A stretch of DNA of 64,000 bases from Okeania sp. SIO1I7 (GCA_010672585.1 JAAHGF010000022.1:1-64000); one strand, 5' to 3'; positions 49,480 through 58,779 are shown, numbered from the stretch's first letter. The notes: generated by a model not told the origin, from the sequence alone. Numbers and translations: made by a program.

Positions 49480-50325
49480 ATGACCACCTTACTAACTAGA
49501 AATACTTGTACATTACCTAATAAAACTAACACTTCTAATTCCAAAAAAAGCCAAGGTAACTTTAGGTCTCAATTCAAACTCAAAGCTAATACTGAAACTG
49601 CTCAACAAAATCTACCACTAGAATCAGGTAGAGACCTTTCTTCTTCTCGTCGTCATAGGTTTTGGTATAAATATTTTACCTTCCCAGAGCTAGATACAAT
49701 CTTAACAGATTTTAGAATGATCTTTGAGCGAGACCCCGCAGCACGCAACTGGGTTGAAGTCTTATGTTGCTATCCTGGTTTGCACGCTCTAGTACTACAT
49801 CGTCTCGCTCATTGGTTACATCTTCAGAGCATTTCTCTAATTCCACGTTTAATTTCCCATCTTGGACGGTTTTTAACAGGAATTGAAATTCATCCTGGGG
49901 CAACAATTGGACAGGGAGTATTTATCGATCATGGCATGGGAGTAGTTATTGGTGAAACTGCAATCATTGGAGAATATTCTTTAATTTATCAAGGTGTCAC
50001 CCTTGGTGGTACGGGAAAAGAAATTGGTAAACGCCATCCCACTATTGGCAAAAATGTTGTAGTTGGTGCTGGTGCTAAAGTACTAGGTAATATCAATATC
50101 GGAGATAATGTCCGCATAGGTGCTGGTTCAATTGTATTGAATGACGTTCCTTCTGAATGCACCGTTGTCGGTATACCTGGTCGAATTGTTTCTAAATCTG
50201 GCGAACGAGTTGGACCTCTTGAACATGGACGGTTACCAGATACACAAGCTACCGTAACTCGCGCTTTACTTGACAGAATTGAGCAACTAGAACAAACAAT
50301 TGCAAACCTTTATCTGCAACACTAA
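49480..50325 (+). CDS. nifP: Nif-linked serine O-acetyltransferase
   Basis: 281 residues. The catalytic part from about residue 70 ([18 protein letters not shown]) matches CysE/NifP, followed by left-handed beta-helix hexapeptides ([39 protein letters not shown]) with the catalytic His in FIDHGMG and RHPTIG. It makes O-acetylserine for cysteine used by NifS. Residues 1-65 ([13 protein letters not shown]...) are an unusual polar N-terminal extension compared with about 250-residue relatives; no better in-frame ATG lies before residue 80, so the true start is uncertain. It is the first gene of the plus-strand arm. Confidence 0.9.
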   Translation: MTTLLTRNTCTLPNKTNTSNSKKSQGNFRSQFKLKANTETAQQNLPLESGRDLSSSRRHRFWYKYFTFPELDTILTDFRMIFERDPAARNWVEVLCCYPGLHALVLHRLAHWLHLQSISLIPRLISHLGRFLTGIEIHPGATIGQGVFIDHGMGVVIGETAIIGEYSLIYQGVTLGGTGKEIGKRHPTIGKNVVVGAGAKVLGNINIGDNVRIGAGSIVLNDVPSECTVVGIPGRIVSKSGERVGPLEHGRLPDTQATVTRALLDRIEQLEQTIANLYLQH

Positions 50326-50328
50326 GGA

Positions 50329-50610
50329 ATGACAACGATGTATAGCAATCATAATCCTAACCCTCAAGACTTGATTACAGTTGTGAATCTTTCTCAAATC
50401 GATCGTTGGTTCGTTCATCAGCGCTTACAAGAACTAATGATTAATAGTTGGTGTCCTACTAGCGGTGAGTTATTAGTAGAAATTAATAATTTAACTGATG
50501 CTATTCTTGTCCACAGCATTGTTAAGCAATTTGTTGCTCCTCGCAAAGAGTTAGTGGACTGGTTAGAAAGATGTTGGCAAATGGAAGTTTTTCCTAAATA
50601 CAACCATTGA
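50329..50610 (+). CDS. Asr1405/Asl0597-family small protein
   Basis: 93 residues. NLSQIDRWFVHQRLQELMI, VEINNLTDAILVHSIVKQF and RKELVDWLERCWQM match the Asr1405/Asl0597 family of small cyanobacterial proteins, which I recall as often close to nif genes; no function is known to me. It starts 3 bases after the nifP stop, so it is translationally linked to nifP. An alternative ATG lies three codons in. Confidence 0.75.
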   Translation: MTTMYSNHNPNPQDLITVVNLSQIDRWFVHQRLQELMINSWCPTSGELLVEINNLTDAILVHSIVKQFVAPRKELVDWLERCWQMEVFPKYNH

Positions 50611-50646
50611 TTTAATGAACAATTTTCATTGGTAATAGATATGGAG

Positions 50647-50813
50647 TTACCGAATAATTAATAATTAATAATTAATAATTAATAATTAAATAATTCTGGT
50701 TTAAAGTCTCCCCTTTTAAGGGGAAGAAAAGAAATAATATTTCCTGATATTCAATTCCGTAACGGTTTTAACCAGAGGTAATTATCAATTATCCATTATC
50801 AATTATCAATTAA
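50647..50813 (-). repeat. Repeat family A, copy 8, inside the nifP operon
   Basis: Starts TTACCGAATAATTAATAATT and ends TTATCAATTATCAATTAAT, with TCTCCCCTTTTAAGGGG, GAAATAATATTTCCTG and CAATTCCGTAACGG inside. The AAGCGGTCG segment is missing. It separates the Asr1405/Asl0597-family gene from the DUF2949 gene. Confidence 0.8.
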
Positions 50814-50862
50814 TCAACTTCCTTATCTGTTACCTGTACTTTAATACTTAAGGATAATAACT

Positions 50863-51093
50863 ATGGAAGGCGATCGCAAAACAACTCTATTTCTTAATTT
50901 TTTGCAGGAAGAATTAGCTATTTCTGCTGCAGCAATTTCTGTAGCACGGAAACACAGTGAAGCTTCTTGTGGACCTCTACCAATGATTCTCTGGAAGTTT
51001 GGCATGATTTCTCTCCAACAACTCCAACAAATTTTTGATTGGCATGAGTCTTACGATAGCAATACTTTCTGCTATGATCGACCAATTAGTTAA
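50863..51093 (+). CDS. DUF2949 protein
   Basis: 76 residues. FLNFLQEELAISAAAISVA, then GPLPMILWKFGMISLQQL and IFDWHES are the pattern of DUF2949, a short, probably soluble cyanobacterial family of unknown role. Good upstream purines (AAGGATAATAACT). Placement between nifP and nifZ repeats the usual cyanobacterial accessory order; a nif link is inferred from context only. Confidence 0.75.
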   Translation: MEGDRKTTLFLNFLQEELAISAAAISVARKHSEASCGPLPMILWKFGMISLQQLQQIFDWHESYDSNTFCYDRPIS

Positions 51094-51461
51094 AAGATGA
51101 ATTATAAAGTTTATCTAAATAAAAGCTTTCTCATTGATAAACCAATGTTTAATAATGATAAATACTTTTAGATGTTGCTTGAATGTAACTTTTACTATCC
51201 TAGAGATAGCTACTTTTTTTCCAATAATTGATATGTCTTGAAGAAGGCAGAAAGCAGAAGGCAGAAAGCAGAAGGCAGAAGGGAAAATTGCATGGGGGAT
51301 AGTCTTCAACACGCCACTTTGTGTCTGATAACCCCAAACAATTTTAAGCACCCCCGTTGACTGATAACTGATAACTGATAACTGATAACTGAAATGAAGG
51401 TAGGGTATTAAACCCGCCACAAAAAAGATAATATTTAGCTCAGTATTAGGGAGGCAGCTAC
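51094..51461. repeat. Spacer before nifZ
   Basis: Contains GCAGAAGGCAGAAAGCAGAA-type runs (51245-51285) and CTGATAACTGATAACTGA repeats (51361-51398). A 127-residue minus-strand frame is spurious. A TTAGGGAGG motif precedes nifZ. Confidence 0.55.
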
Positions 51462-51728
51462 ATGAAATTAGATGAGGCGATCGAATTAGATGGACCACCA
51501 GTATTTGAATTGGAACAAAAAGTAAGAGTTCGTAAAATAATTCGTAATGATGGTACTTTCCCTGGAAAAAATCGAGGTGACATTCTTTTGGAAGGGGGAG
51601 AGGTCGGTTATATTTGTGGCATAGGCACCTTCTTACAAAAATTTTATATTTATTCCGTACATTTTATTAAAAAAGGAATGATTATCGGTTGTCGTAAAAA
51701 TGAAATAGAAGTTGTAGAGGAAAATTAA
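51462..51728 (+). CDS. nifZ: NifZ
   Basis: 88 residues with FELEQKVRVRKIIRNDGTFPG, GGEVGYICGIGTFLQKFYIY and FIKKGMIIGCRKNEIE, the NifZ domain. NifZ helps form the second P-cluster of the MoFe protein. GGGAGG lies before the ATG. Its TAA overlaps the nifT ATG (TAATG), so the two are translated together. Confidence 0.95.
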   Translation: MKLDEAIELDGPPVFELEQKVRVRKIIRNDGTFPGKNRGDILLEGGEVGYICGIGTFLQKFYIYSVHFIKKGMIIGCRKNEIEVVEEN

Positions 51729-51928
51729 TGAAAGTAATCTTACGAAATAATGCAGCAGGAAATTTAGAAGTTTATGTTGCTAAAAAAGATTTGGAAGAAG
51801 AAGTTGTTTCACAAAAAATTGATGGAGATATTAAAGTTTTAACTTTAACAAATGGTTGGGAATTATCTATTCCTAAAGACCAACCAGAAAAACTACCTTT
51901 AACTATCGATGCTAAGAGATTAAACTAA
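51728..51928 (+). CDS. nifT: NifT/FixU
   Basis: 66 residues. MKVILRNNAAGNLEVYVAKK and LTNGWELSIPKD are the FixU/NifT signature. Its role is uncertain and usually dispensable. It overlaps nifZ by one base and is followed by a strong terminator, so it ends this operon; nifV, which follows in several other cyanobacteria, is not here. Confidence 0.95.
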   Translation: MKVILRNNAAGNLEVYVAKKDLEEEVVSQKIDGDIKVLTLTNGWELSIPKDQPEKLPLTIDAKRLN

Positions 51929-51961
51929 AAGTTTCCTTTCCATAGTTACTCCTTATTGTGT

Positions 51962-52005
51962 AGCCACCAAATGAGATTTATCTCTTATTTGGTGGTTTTT
52001 TTTAC
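51962..52005 (+). terminator. Intrinsic terminator of the nifP-Z-T arm
   Basis: CCACCAAATGAGAT pairs with ATCTCTTATTTGGTGG around a 3-base loop region, followed by eight Ts. It begins 34 bases after the nifT stop. It is the clearest terminator in the window. Confidence 0.92.
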
Positions 52006-52032
52006 AGGGAACAGGGAGTGGGGGGAAGTGTA

Positions 52033-52226
52033 ATACCAGTTTGAAAAAAGAATGTTACGAATAATCTAGTCAACTAAAATATTTCATCTAAATGTACAAG
52101 GTATTACAATTGATGATTTAATGGTAAAAAATGATGATAATAGCAGCTTCTACTGACTACTGACTATTGACTATTGACTACTAGAAGCAGTCCAAATATT
52201 TGTAACAAACATTTATCAAATTGGTA
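52033..52226. repeat. Repeat family B (TA-flanked MITE), copy 1
   Basis: ATACCAGTTTG at the left and ATCAAATTGGTA at the right bound 194 bases and are flanked on both sides by TA. Internal blocks GAAAAAAGAATGTTAC and TGTAACAAACATTTATC recur in the copy at 56368, in the opposite orientation. Confidence 0.75.
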
Positions 52227-53249
52227 TAAGATTTGACACGGAGACGTGGTGACGTAGCGTGTCAGTGATATCAAATCCGGTTAAACAGCCATAGAATGGT
52301 TAAGTTAGGAGGAGTTAACCCACCCGCGGGCCCCGACCGTGGAGGCAGGGTCTATTTATTGTCACGCGAGCGAAAAATTGATGGGGGGATGGGAACCCAC
52401 CCCTAGCCCCTCCCCCTCCCAGGAGGTGAATTTGGGGGGATGGCCAGATGGGAGATGGAGATATTTGTATATTTGCACAATTAAATGTACTTCATATTAA
52501 TATTCTCCTCAGGCAATGAATTAGCCCTGCTCCCAGGAGGGGAAGTCAGGAGGACCGAGTCAGGAGGAGAGAGAATTACAAAGATGAGTGTAGTTATGAC
52601 GATTGGAGAATTTTTTTATGTCCAATAAAACGGATTTGATATGACATCCTATCTCCCTTTCTTGGTTTCTCTGTGTCTCCCCCTCTCCGTGTCCTCGTGT
52701 GGGGACTGTGGGAGTAGGGGGGAAAGAATTGATAATTTATGTGCAATAATTAATTTGATTTTTTATTATTGGAGATGTCTATTGAGTTTTGAATTCAAAT
52801 GGATCTGCTCAAATCAACTCAATTTCCCCGACTTGACAAGTGCGATAGCCAAAATCTTCTCAACTACTTTGAAAATTATTAGGAACTCTTACTCTATCAT
52901 AAACAATGGGATTATAAATACTTGAAATAGTTTCCGAATTGTTAGTTTGGGCATTGATTGTAGGAAGGTGAGAGTGGGTTTGAAGGTTACTAGAAGAATT
53001 CATAAAAATTTTAAGTATTTGTGATATTTGTCTAAAATTATGATATTATAATACGCATTTTTATAATTTTGTGTAGCCTTACATAAAATTGATATAAAAA
53101 AATTTTTTTTCTTTTCTATCCTTGATTGGTAGAAGCTTGAAAATTTAATTATTAGGTTTAATTATTCGGTAGTCCTATTCGCGTAATGGTATACGGGAAA
53201 CGTAATGGTACACGGGAAAAAGGAATATTTGGCACTTTCATGCCTCTTC
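52227..53249. other. Gene-free region after the nifP-Z-T arm
   Basis: About 1 kb without a credible gene. Contains a CCCACCCCTAGCCCCTCCC palindromic repeat (52390-52432) and CTCCCCCTCTCCGTGTCC low-complexity DNA; a 94-residue frame (52641-52925) opens in that and has no recognisable domain. A ~70-base block with TTTTCTATCCTTGATTGG appears at 53100-53150 and again at 53315-53360. Confidence 0.5.
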
Positions 53250-53373
53250 AACAATTAATGATTAATTATTAATAATTACTTCTCCTTAAAAAGAAGAGAA
53301 TTGACGCTTAAGGAAAATTTTTTTCTTTTCTATCCTTGATTGGTAGAAGCTTGAAAATTTAATTATTCGGTAA
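53250..53373 (+). repeat. Repeat family A, copy 9 (short form)
   Basis: Starts CAATTAATGATTAATTATTA, has the ACTTCTCCTTAAAAAGAAG stem and ends TTTAATTATTCGGTAA. Confidence 0.65.
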
Positions 53374-53419
53374 AAGTCAAAAACGGGCAAACCAAAAGTT
53401 TTTTCAGACCTAAAAATAA

Positions 53420-54328
53420 TTACTGAAGAGTGAATAGTAAACTAACTCCTACTACTGCAACTAATACTCCTATAAATGACCTAATACTTATTTTTTCTCC
53501 CATTTGAGCAGCAATAGGAATTATAAATATTGGGCTGGTAGCTAAGAGAGTTTGAGCAATACCTGCGGGAGAAAATTTGAGGGAAGTTTGCTGTAGCCAA
53601 ATACCTAAATAAGTACTGCTAAAAGCTGTAATAAAAATTGCTCCTATAAGTTTCATTGACCAGTTAAATTCCTCTGATTTATCCTGTTTTATTTTCTGAA
53701 AAAATAACAATAAAACAACAATAATTGTTCCTCCAATTAAACGAAATAATGTGCTTAGTAAAGGATTAATATCTGAGGAAAGCAAAGCAAAACGAGAGAT
53801 AACTGCACCACTAGAATTAGCTGTTGCTGCTAATATTGCCCAGAGTATTCCTTGTTTGATATTAACATTACTAATTGCTGTACCGGGAGTTCTTTCTGAG
53901 ATTACCCAAGCTACACCTCCAACTGTAATTAAAATTCCACACCAAGCACCAAAAGTTAATTGTTCTCCTAAGAAAATTAAAGCTAATAAAGCTGTCATGG
54001 GAGGAGATAAAGTTTCCATTAGCAGAGTTCTTCTTGCACCCATATTTTTGAGGGCAGAAAAAAAGGCGGTATCTCCTAAACCAATGCCAAGAATACCGCT
54101 AATGAGAAATAAATTAATAGTAGTTGGGTTGACTTCTACCTGAAGTTTGTTACTAATAATTAAAGTTATAAAAATCAGAGCGATCGCTATTAAACCTTTG
54201 AATAAATTTAATTTTAGGGGAGATATTTTTTGCCCAAGTAAGCTATAAGCAGCGGAAGATGCTGCCCATAAAAATGCACCGGTTAATGCTGCTAGTTCGC
54301 CTTGAAAATTAGTTATCCACAGTTCCAT
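53420..54328 (-). CDS. EamA/DMT-family transporter
   Basis: 302 residues and ten predicted membrane helices in two EamA repeats: the first has GALTGAFLWAASSAAYSLL and ALLALIFLGEQLTFG, the second ILWAILAATANSSGAVISR and GIAQTLLATSPIFIIPIA. These are inner-membrane metabolite exporters; substrate unknown. It stands alone on the minus strand and has no link to nif by sequence. Confidence 0.85.
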   Translation of the reverse strand: MELWITNFQGELAALTGAFLWAASSAAYSLLGQKISPLKLNLFKGLIAIALIFITLIISNKLQVEVNPTTINLFLISGILGIGLGDTAFFSALKNMGARRTLLMETLSPPMTALLALIFLGEQLTFGAWCGILITVGGVAWVISERTPGTAISNVNIKQGILWAILAATANSSGAVISRFALLSSDINPLLSTLFRLIGGTIIVVLLLFFQKIKQDKSEEFNWSMKLIGAIFITAFSSTYLGIWLQQTSLKFSPAGIAQTLLATSPIFIIPIAAQMGEKISIRSFIGVLVAVVGVSLLFTLQ

Positions 54329-54489
54329 TATTTGGTAGTCCGTACTCGTCTATTGCCGCGCCAACTTACATTTATAAGTTGATAATGATCTAGTTATTCA
54401 TCAAAAATAACTTGTACTTCTATCTCTCCATAATATGGTTTATATTAATTATAATCGGTAATAATTTTTTTGACATTTTCTCGATATTT

Positions 54490-54730
54490 GTAAGCATTCA
54501 GCCGTCAGCTATTAGCTAGCCTCCTATCGGAGGAACTGCGTTAACAGCTATTAATTTTGAGGAATATAAAAGCCACCTTTAAAATTGAGAAAGAATAAAA
54601 TTTACTGGCAAAGTCCCCTTCCTAAACCTCAGAAGTAATTACTCATTACTAATTGCTGTTTGCGTAGCATTCCGTAGGAATAGCTGACTGCTAATAGCTG
54701 TTTGCGCAGCATTCTACAGGAAATGCTTAC
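54490..54730. repeat. Repeat family D, copy 3 (inverted)
   Basis: GTAAGCATTCAGCCGTCAGC at the left and TACAGGAAATGCTTAC at the right bound 241 bases; inside are AGCTGTTTGCGCAGCATTC and TGCTGTTTGCGTAGCATTCC. A 65-residue frame at 54629-54826 covers part of it and is spurious. The rest of 54329-54861 holds no gene. Confidence 0.65.
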
Positions 54731-54861
54731 CGATTTTTTGCTAATTTTTCCATTGCACAATAACCTCCTTTCAAAGAATTTGCGATGAATTGGTGAATTA
54801 ATGAAAATTAGGGTCTTTAATAACAACTATTATAGACTTTTTATATATCAGATTATAACTT

Positions 54862-55266
54862 TCAAATAGCTTCCCAATCTTCTATCTTTAATTCAGTAAT
54901 TCTTTGAAATTCATCAACATTATGAGTTACTAATATTAAATTATTAGCTATCGCTATTGAAGCTATTTGTAAATCATAAGGCCCGATGGGTGTTCCACCT
55001 CTCTCTAAGTTTGTGCGAACTTCCCCGTATATTTCAGTACATCTATCGTCGAAAGGTAAAGAAACAAATCTATTTAAAAAGATTCGTTGTCGAATTAAAT
55101 TTTGTTGTGCTTTTTGGCTTTTTATAGCTCCATAAAATAATTCGGCTTTGACTACAGAACAAACTACAATATCTCTAGGATTATGACTTTATAATTTATG
55201 CTTTAAGTTATTATTTGAACCTTTTAAATAGATAATACAAACATTAGTGTCTAATAAATAAATCAT
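54862..55266 (-). pseudogene. VapC-type PIN-domain toxin with an internal stop codon
   Basis: Reading from ATG 55266 gives MIYLLDTNVCIIYLKGSN with the first PIN aspartate, then TAA at codon 26 (55189-55191). After it the same frame is intact and continues as SHNPRDIVVCSVVKAELFYG, then GGTPIGPYDLQIASIAI and LILVTHN to a TGA at 54862, with the expected acidic residues. Only the one codon departs from a complete PIN protein of about 134 residues. VapC toxins are RNases that cut tRNA or rRNA. The start overlaps the antitoxin stop (TAATG). Confidence 0.85.
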
Positions 55267-55484
55267 TAAAACAACTCTCTCTGCTCAAAATTACCTTGAG
55301 GATGTCTGGTAAAAGTTTCATCTTTAATACTGCCATAGGTATTTTCAATAAACTCATGCCAAGACTGATTTTCAGATTTATTATTATCATCAATAAAATT
55401 AACCATTATTCCCAAAGCTTGTTTTTCTTCTGGGGTTAAGTTGTTAATAATTTCTGCCAGGGATTCAACTAATTTTAAATTCAT
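55266..55484 (-). CDS. VapB-like antitoxin
   Basis: 72 residues from ATG 55484 (MNLKLVESLAEIINNLTPEE), chosen because GAGG precedes it; an ATG 7 codons upstream is also in frame. Leucine-rich N-terminal helix and acidic C-terminal part (WHEFIENTYGSIKDETF) fit small antitoxins found in front of PIN toxins in cyanobacteria. Its stop overlaps the toxin start. Since the toxin gene has an internal stop, the pair is probably inactive or retained for the antitoxin alone. Confidence 0.7.
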   Translation of the reverse strand: MNLKLVESLAEIINNLTPEEKQALGIMVNFIDDNNKSENQSWHEFIENTYGSIKDETFTRHPQGNFEQRELF

Positions 55485-55505
55485 AAAAACCTCAATTATT
55501 TTCAC

Positions 55506-55684
55506 TCTCAGGGATGGTCATTTCAGTTAGCCTCCTGTAGGAGGAGCTACGCTATCAGGTACGCCTCCTCCGGAGGAACTGCGGACTTCAGTTAGCCTCC
55601 TATGGTCGTAACTGCGGACTTCAGTTATCAGTACCTCCTACTGTTTGCGCAGCATGACCTAGGAAAGCAGGAGGCTTGAAATAC
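55506..55684. repeat. Short GC-rich palindromic repeats
   Basis: Several AGCCTCCTGTAGGAGGAGCT-like inverted units (55531-55610) and a CTGTTTGCGCAGCATGACC unit (55644-55665). No gene. Confidence 0.55.
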
Positions 55685-55793
55685 GGAGTACAATTTTCTC
55701 TTGGTCGATTAGATATGGTTAGGTAATCAATCCATCTATCGACCGCTTTTTATCCTCTTAAAAGGGGAGGCTTGAGACCATAAATTTTCGGTC
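55685..55793 (+). repeat. Repeat family A, copy 10 (partial)
   Basis: Contains TTTTCTCTTGGTCGATTAG, ATCGACCGCTTTTTATCC and CTCTTAAAAGGGGAGGCTTG, ending ATTTTCGGTCAAAT. The left end is missing. Confidence 0.6.
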
Positions 55794-55831
55794 AAATCAA
55801 ATCAATATTTTTGTTGGAGTATCGAAGTAAC

Positions 55832-56290
55832 TTATTTAAAAATATCTTTAATACCCAAAAATATAGATACACTAATTAACAAAAAGATAGCAAAAGATAA
55901 TATTGGATCGAGTCTCCACCCCTGATAAAGCAAAATTCCTCCACACAATAGTATGGCGATCGGAAGAAAAATTAGAACAAAAATCCATTTAATAATATTA
56001 AAAGCTTTTTGATGAGAAACAAAATTGTATAGGAAAGTTTTAATTAACAAAAAGACCAATATAGTATGTAATAAAAACATCACAAAAACTAATACTGGAT
56101 CTAGTCTCCACCCCTGAAGCAGGAAAATGCTTCCACACAATAGGATTGTGATAGGAACAAAAATCCATTGAATAATATCAAAAGCTTCTTTAGATGATAA
56201 TTTTTTTCGGGATTCATTCAAAATTAATAAGGCTAGTAAGATATCTAATAACCCAAGTAAACTCGAATAATTTAAACCAAGATTTACCAT
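55832..56290 (-). CDS. Small membrane protein with an internal duplication
   Basis: 152 residues, five or six hydrophobic helices. Two halves repeat: FDIIQWIFVPITILLCGSIF followed by LLQGWRLDPVLVFVMFLL, and FNIIKWIFVLIFLPIAILLC followed by LYQGWRLDPILSFAIFLL. The conserved QGWRLDP loop occurs once per half. I do not recognise the family; the function is unknown. The upstream side is a repeat field. Confidence 0.6.
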   Translation of the reverse strand: MVNLGLNYSSLLGLLDILLALLILNESRKKLSSKEAFDIIQWIFVPITILLCGSIFLLQGWRLDPVLVFVMFLLHTILVFLLIKTFLYNFVSHQKAFNIIKWIFVLIFLPIAILLCGGILLYQGWRLDPILSFAIFLLISVSIFLGIKDIFK

Positions 56291-56311
56291 TTTATACTCT
56301 TTCGATTATTT

Positions 56312-56649
56312 GCCGAATAATTAATAATTAATAATTAAATAATTCTGGTTTAAAGCCTCCCCTTTTAATACCAATTTGATAAATGTTTGTTACAAATGGT
56401 AGGGACGTTGCATGCAACGTCCGTAGGAAAGAAGGAAGAAGGCATAAATATTGAAAAAAAGGGAAAAACAATATAAATAACTATCTAAAATGAACTGGAA
56501 TAGCTATTTTTAAGCATCTTCGAGCAAGGTCTACCTTTTTGTAGCATTCTTTTTTCACGCTTGGTATAAGGGGAAAAAAATAAATAATATTTCCTTATAT
56601 TCAATCCTCTCGGTTTTAACCAGAGGTAATTATCAATTATCAATTAATG
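56312..56649 (-). repeat. Repeat family A, copy 11, split by a family B insertion
   Basis: Outer parts are a standard family A unit: TGCCGAATAATTAATAATTA to CCTTTTA, and AAGGGGAAAAAA to GGTAATTATCAATTATC. Between them a 200-base family B element interrupts the CCCCTTTTAAGGGG stem. Removing it and one TA restores the uninterrupted stem. Confidence 0.85.
56368..56567. repeat. Repeat family B (TA-flanked MITE), copy 2, nested
   Basis: ATACCAATTTGATAAATG at the left and TTTTTCACGCTTGGTAT at the right; a TA flanks each side, as expected of a Tc1/mariner or IS630-type target duplication. Contains a GGGACGTTGCATGCAACGTC palindrome and GAAAGAAGGAAGAAGG. Same element as 52033-52226, opposite orientation. 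Confidence 0.8.
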
Positions 56650-56783
56650 AAATTGCTTCCCATTTTTATGAGGCACAATAAGTAAACTTTTGACAGGGTA
56701 AATATTTTTTGCTTTTTTCCCCACTCCCCCACTTCCCCACTCCCCTACTCCCTATTTTATGTCTTTGAAACTAACTCTAAAAA

Positions 56784-58298
56784 TTAACTCGCCCCACTTC
56801 CCAAAATATACAAACTTAACAAAGTTCCACCATTCCATAAACTATGTAATAACATAGAAGATAAAAGATTACGAGACCTGGTATAAACTACTCCTAAAAT
56901 TATTCCTAAAACAGCTAAAGGTAAAACTTCTGAAATATTCAAATGAGCTATGGCGAATAAAAATCCACTTGCTACAATAGCTCCCCAAACTGGCATATAT
57001 TTTGTCAAAGAAGGTAACAAAAATCCTCGAAACATAATCTCCTCAAAAACTGGTGCAGCAATAGAAGCTGTGACATAAAACATAGCTAAAGCTAATCCAT
57101 CTTGCCCTTTCAAAGCAATAGGTAAAATAGGATTACTTCCACCTTGACCTTGCCATAATTGTTGATTAATTAAAGATATTAAAATTACCATTGGCAAAGC
57201 GACAAAATATCCACCCAAACCCCACAAAAACCAACTACCGCGTAAATCAAATTTAAACCAACCTTTCGGCAGTGGAAAAAATGACTTTAGTGATAGATAA
57301 AGTACTAATAAACCACCCAGAGAAAACAGAATATAACTCCCTAAAATATATCCAGCTTGTACCCGCACTCCCATCATTGCAGGTTGCCAATTTGTGAAAC
57401 CTTTAAAAATCTCTAATCCTAAAGGAATCAGAATTTGTCCGACCAAGAAAAATCCAACTACAAATACTTGTAAAATTGTTTCACCACCCCAAGTAACTTC
57501 CCAAGGTAAATTGGCATTTTTTAATAATAAAGATTCTTTACCAGAGATTAACCATTGCACTCCTAAAAATATTAGTAAACCTACTCCGAATACTAATCCC
57601 ATTCCCGGCAAACCAGCAACAATTGCTAACTTTAATACGGCCTGTTGAGCTATTTCTTGTTCCTGGGTTTCTAGTTGAGCTAAAACCTCTTGTCTTTCCT
57701 GTAATTTATATAATTGTTTTAAAGCACGATAACGAAACCATCCATCTAAATTTTTCTGAATTAAAGCTTCTGCATCAGGTAAAATTTTAGCTGGATTATT
57801 CCAAATTTTACTTAAAACTTTTGCCGTTTCTCCTAAAGACAGATTTTCTATTTCTGACTTAGTTAAATTTTCCCAACTTTCCCTAGCATCATCTATTTGA
57901 TTTTTTTGTGCCTGTAAAATTCCGATATTAATATCAAACTCATTAATCAGACTTTTTAACTGACTTATATTCCGGTCTAACTGTTGTACCTCTCCTAAAT
58001 TTTCCACTTCTAAAGTTTGTTTTTCCAGTTGCTGTTGAGCAGACTGACGAGCATTTTTGTATTGTATTAATCCAGCTTCATAAGAATCATTACCAATCAA
58101 AGCTTCACTAGCTAAAGTAAAATTCTTACTATCCAAATCTTCAGGTTGCCATTCCGCAGCGTGCAACAATAAATTAGTCTGATATAACTCCAAACGACCT
58201 TGAATTTGTGGCTGAGTTACACTACTAAATAAAGAAAAACCAATAAAAGAAATGGCTACAATAGTCAGAATACTTAAAATTAATCTTTTAATTGTCAT
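56784..58298 (-). CDS. CPBP-family intramembrane glutamic endopeptidase with long N-terminal coiled coil
   Basis: 504 residues. An N-terminal anchor (about 7-25) is followed by a coiled-coil region (about 85-225; QLDRNISQLKSLINEFDI, QERQEVLAQLETQEQEIAQQ), then seven or eight membrane helices. The C-terminal CPBP (Abi) core has FEEIMFRGFLLP with the EExxxR pair, FAIAHLN and HSLWNGG, the conserved glutamate and histidine positions. Relatives are Rce1-like proteases or bacteriocin-immunity proteins. The coiled-coil half is longer than in many members. Target unknown. Confidence 0.85.
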   Translation of the reverse strand: MTIKRLILSILTIVAISFIGFSLFSSVTQPQIQGRLELYQTNLLLHAAEWQPEDLDSKNFTLASEALIGNDSYEAGLIQYKNARQSAQQQLEKQTLEVENLGEVQQLDRNISQLKSLINEFDINIGILQAQKNQIDDARESWENLTKSEIENLSLGETAKVLSKIWNNPAKILPDAEALIQKNLDGWFRYRALKQLYKLQERQEVLAQLETQEQEIAQQAVLKLAIVAGLPGMGLVFGVGLLIFLGVQWLISGKESLLLKNANLPWEVTWGGETILQVFVVGFFLVGQILIPLGLEIFKGFTNWQPAMMGVRVQAGYILGSYILFSLGGLLVLYLSLKSFFPLPKGWFKFDLRGSWFLWGLGGYFVALPMVILISLINQQLWQGQGGSNPILPIALKGQDGLALAMFYVTASIAAPVFEEIMFRGFLLPSLTKYMPVWGAIVASGFLFAIAHLNISEVLPLAVLGIILGVVYTRSRNLLSSMLLHSLWNGGTLLSLYILGSGAS

Positions 58299-58779
58299 TA
58301 ATATCTCCTATTTAAGAAGGAAGAAGGAAGAAGGAAGAAGGAAGAAGGGAAAATTGCTTATGGATAGTCTTCGACAAACCACTTCGTGTCTACAAACCCC
58401 AAACAATTTTAAGCACCCCTCTTGACAGTGGGGTATTAAATTCGTCACAGATAAAGATAATATCTATCTAAAATTACCCATTTTTATTTCAGTCTAGATA
58501 CAGCATACTTCAAGTTGATAAAGTACAAAAATGAAGTTTTCCAGTTAGACATAAAAAATACTATACTTCTAATTTATAAAAAATCTATGGGTTAGATAAA
58601 AAGTCTGAAATTTTTACCCCAGACCAACTATTGTCTTTTCGAGTTGTTGCCTAAATTCTCAGATACTCTTTTCACGGCTGAAATAAGATTCCTATACAAA
58701 AAAAATTGACTAATCAAATAGAATTCTAGACCATTGGCACTCTCACCGTTAAATCTCGCGATTATAACGGGAGATTCTT
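58299..58779. other. Gene-free region 3' of TnpB
   Basis: GAAGGAAGAAGGAAGAAG runs at 58316-58347. At 58739-58779 TCTCACCGTTAAATC and GATTATAACGGGAG form a block closely repeated in the same orientation at 60128-60167, on the other side of tnpB; these may be remnants of the element's two ends. Confidence 0.5.

Noticed and set aside
52641-52925. 94-residue frame
   Set aside because: It starts in low-complexity CTCCCCCTCTCC DNA with no domain or ribosome-binding site.
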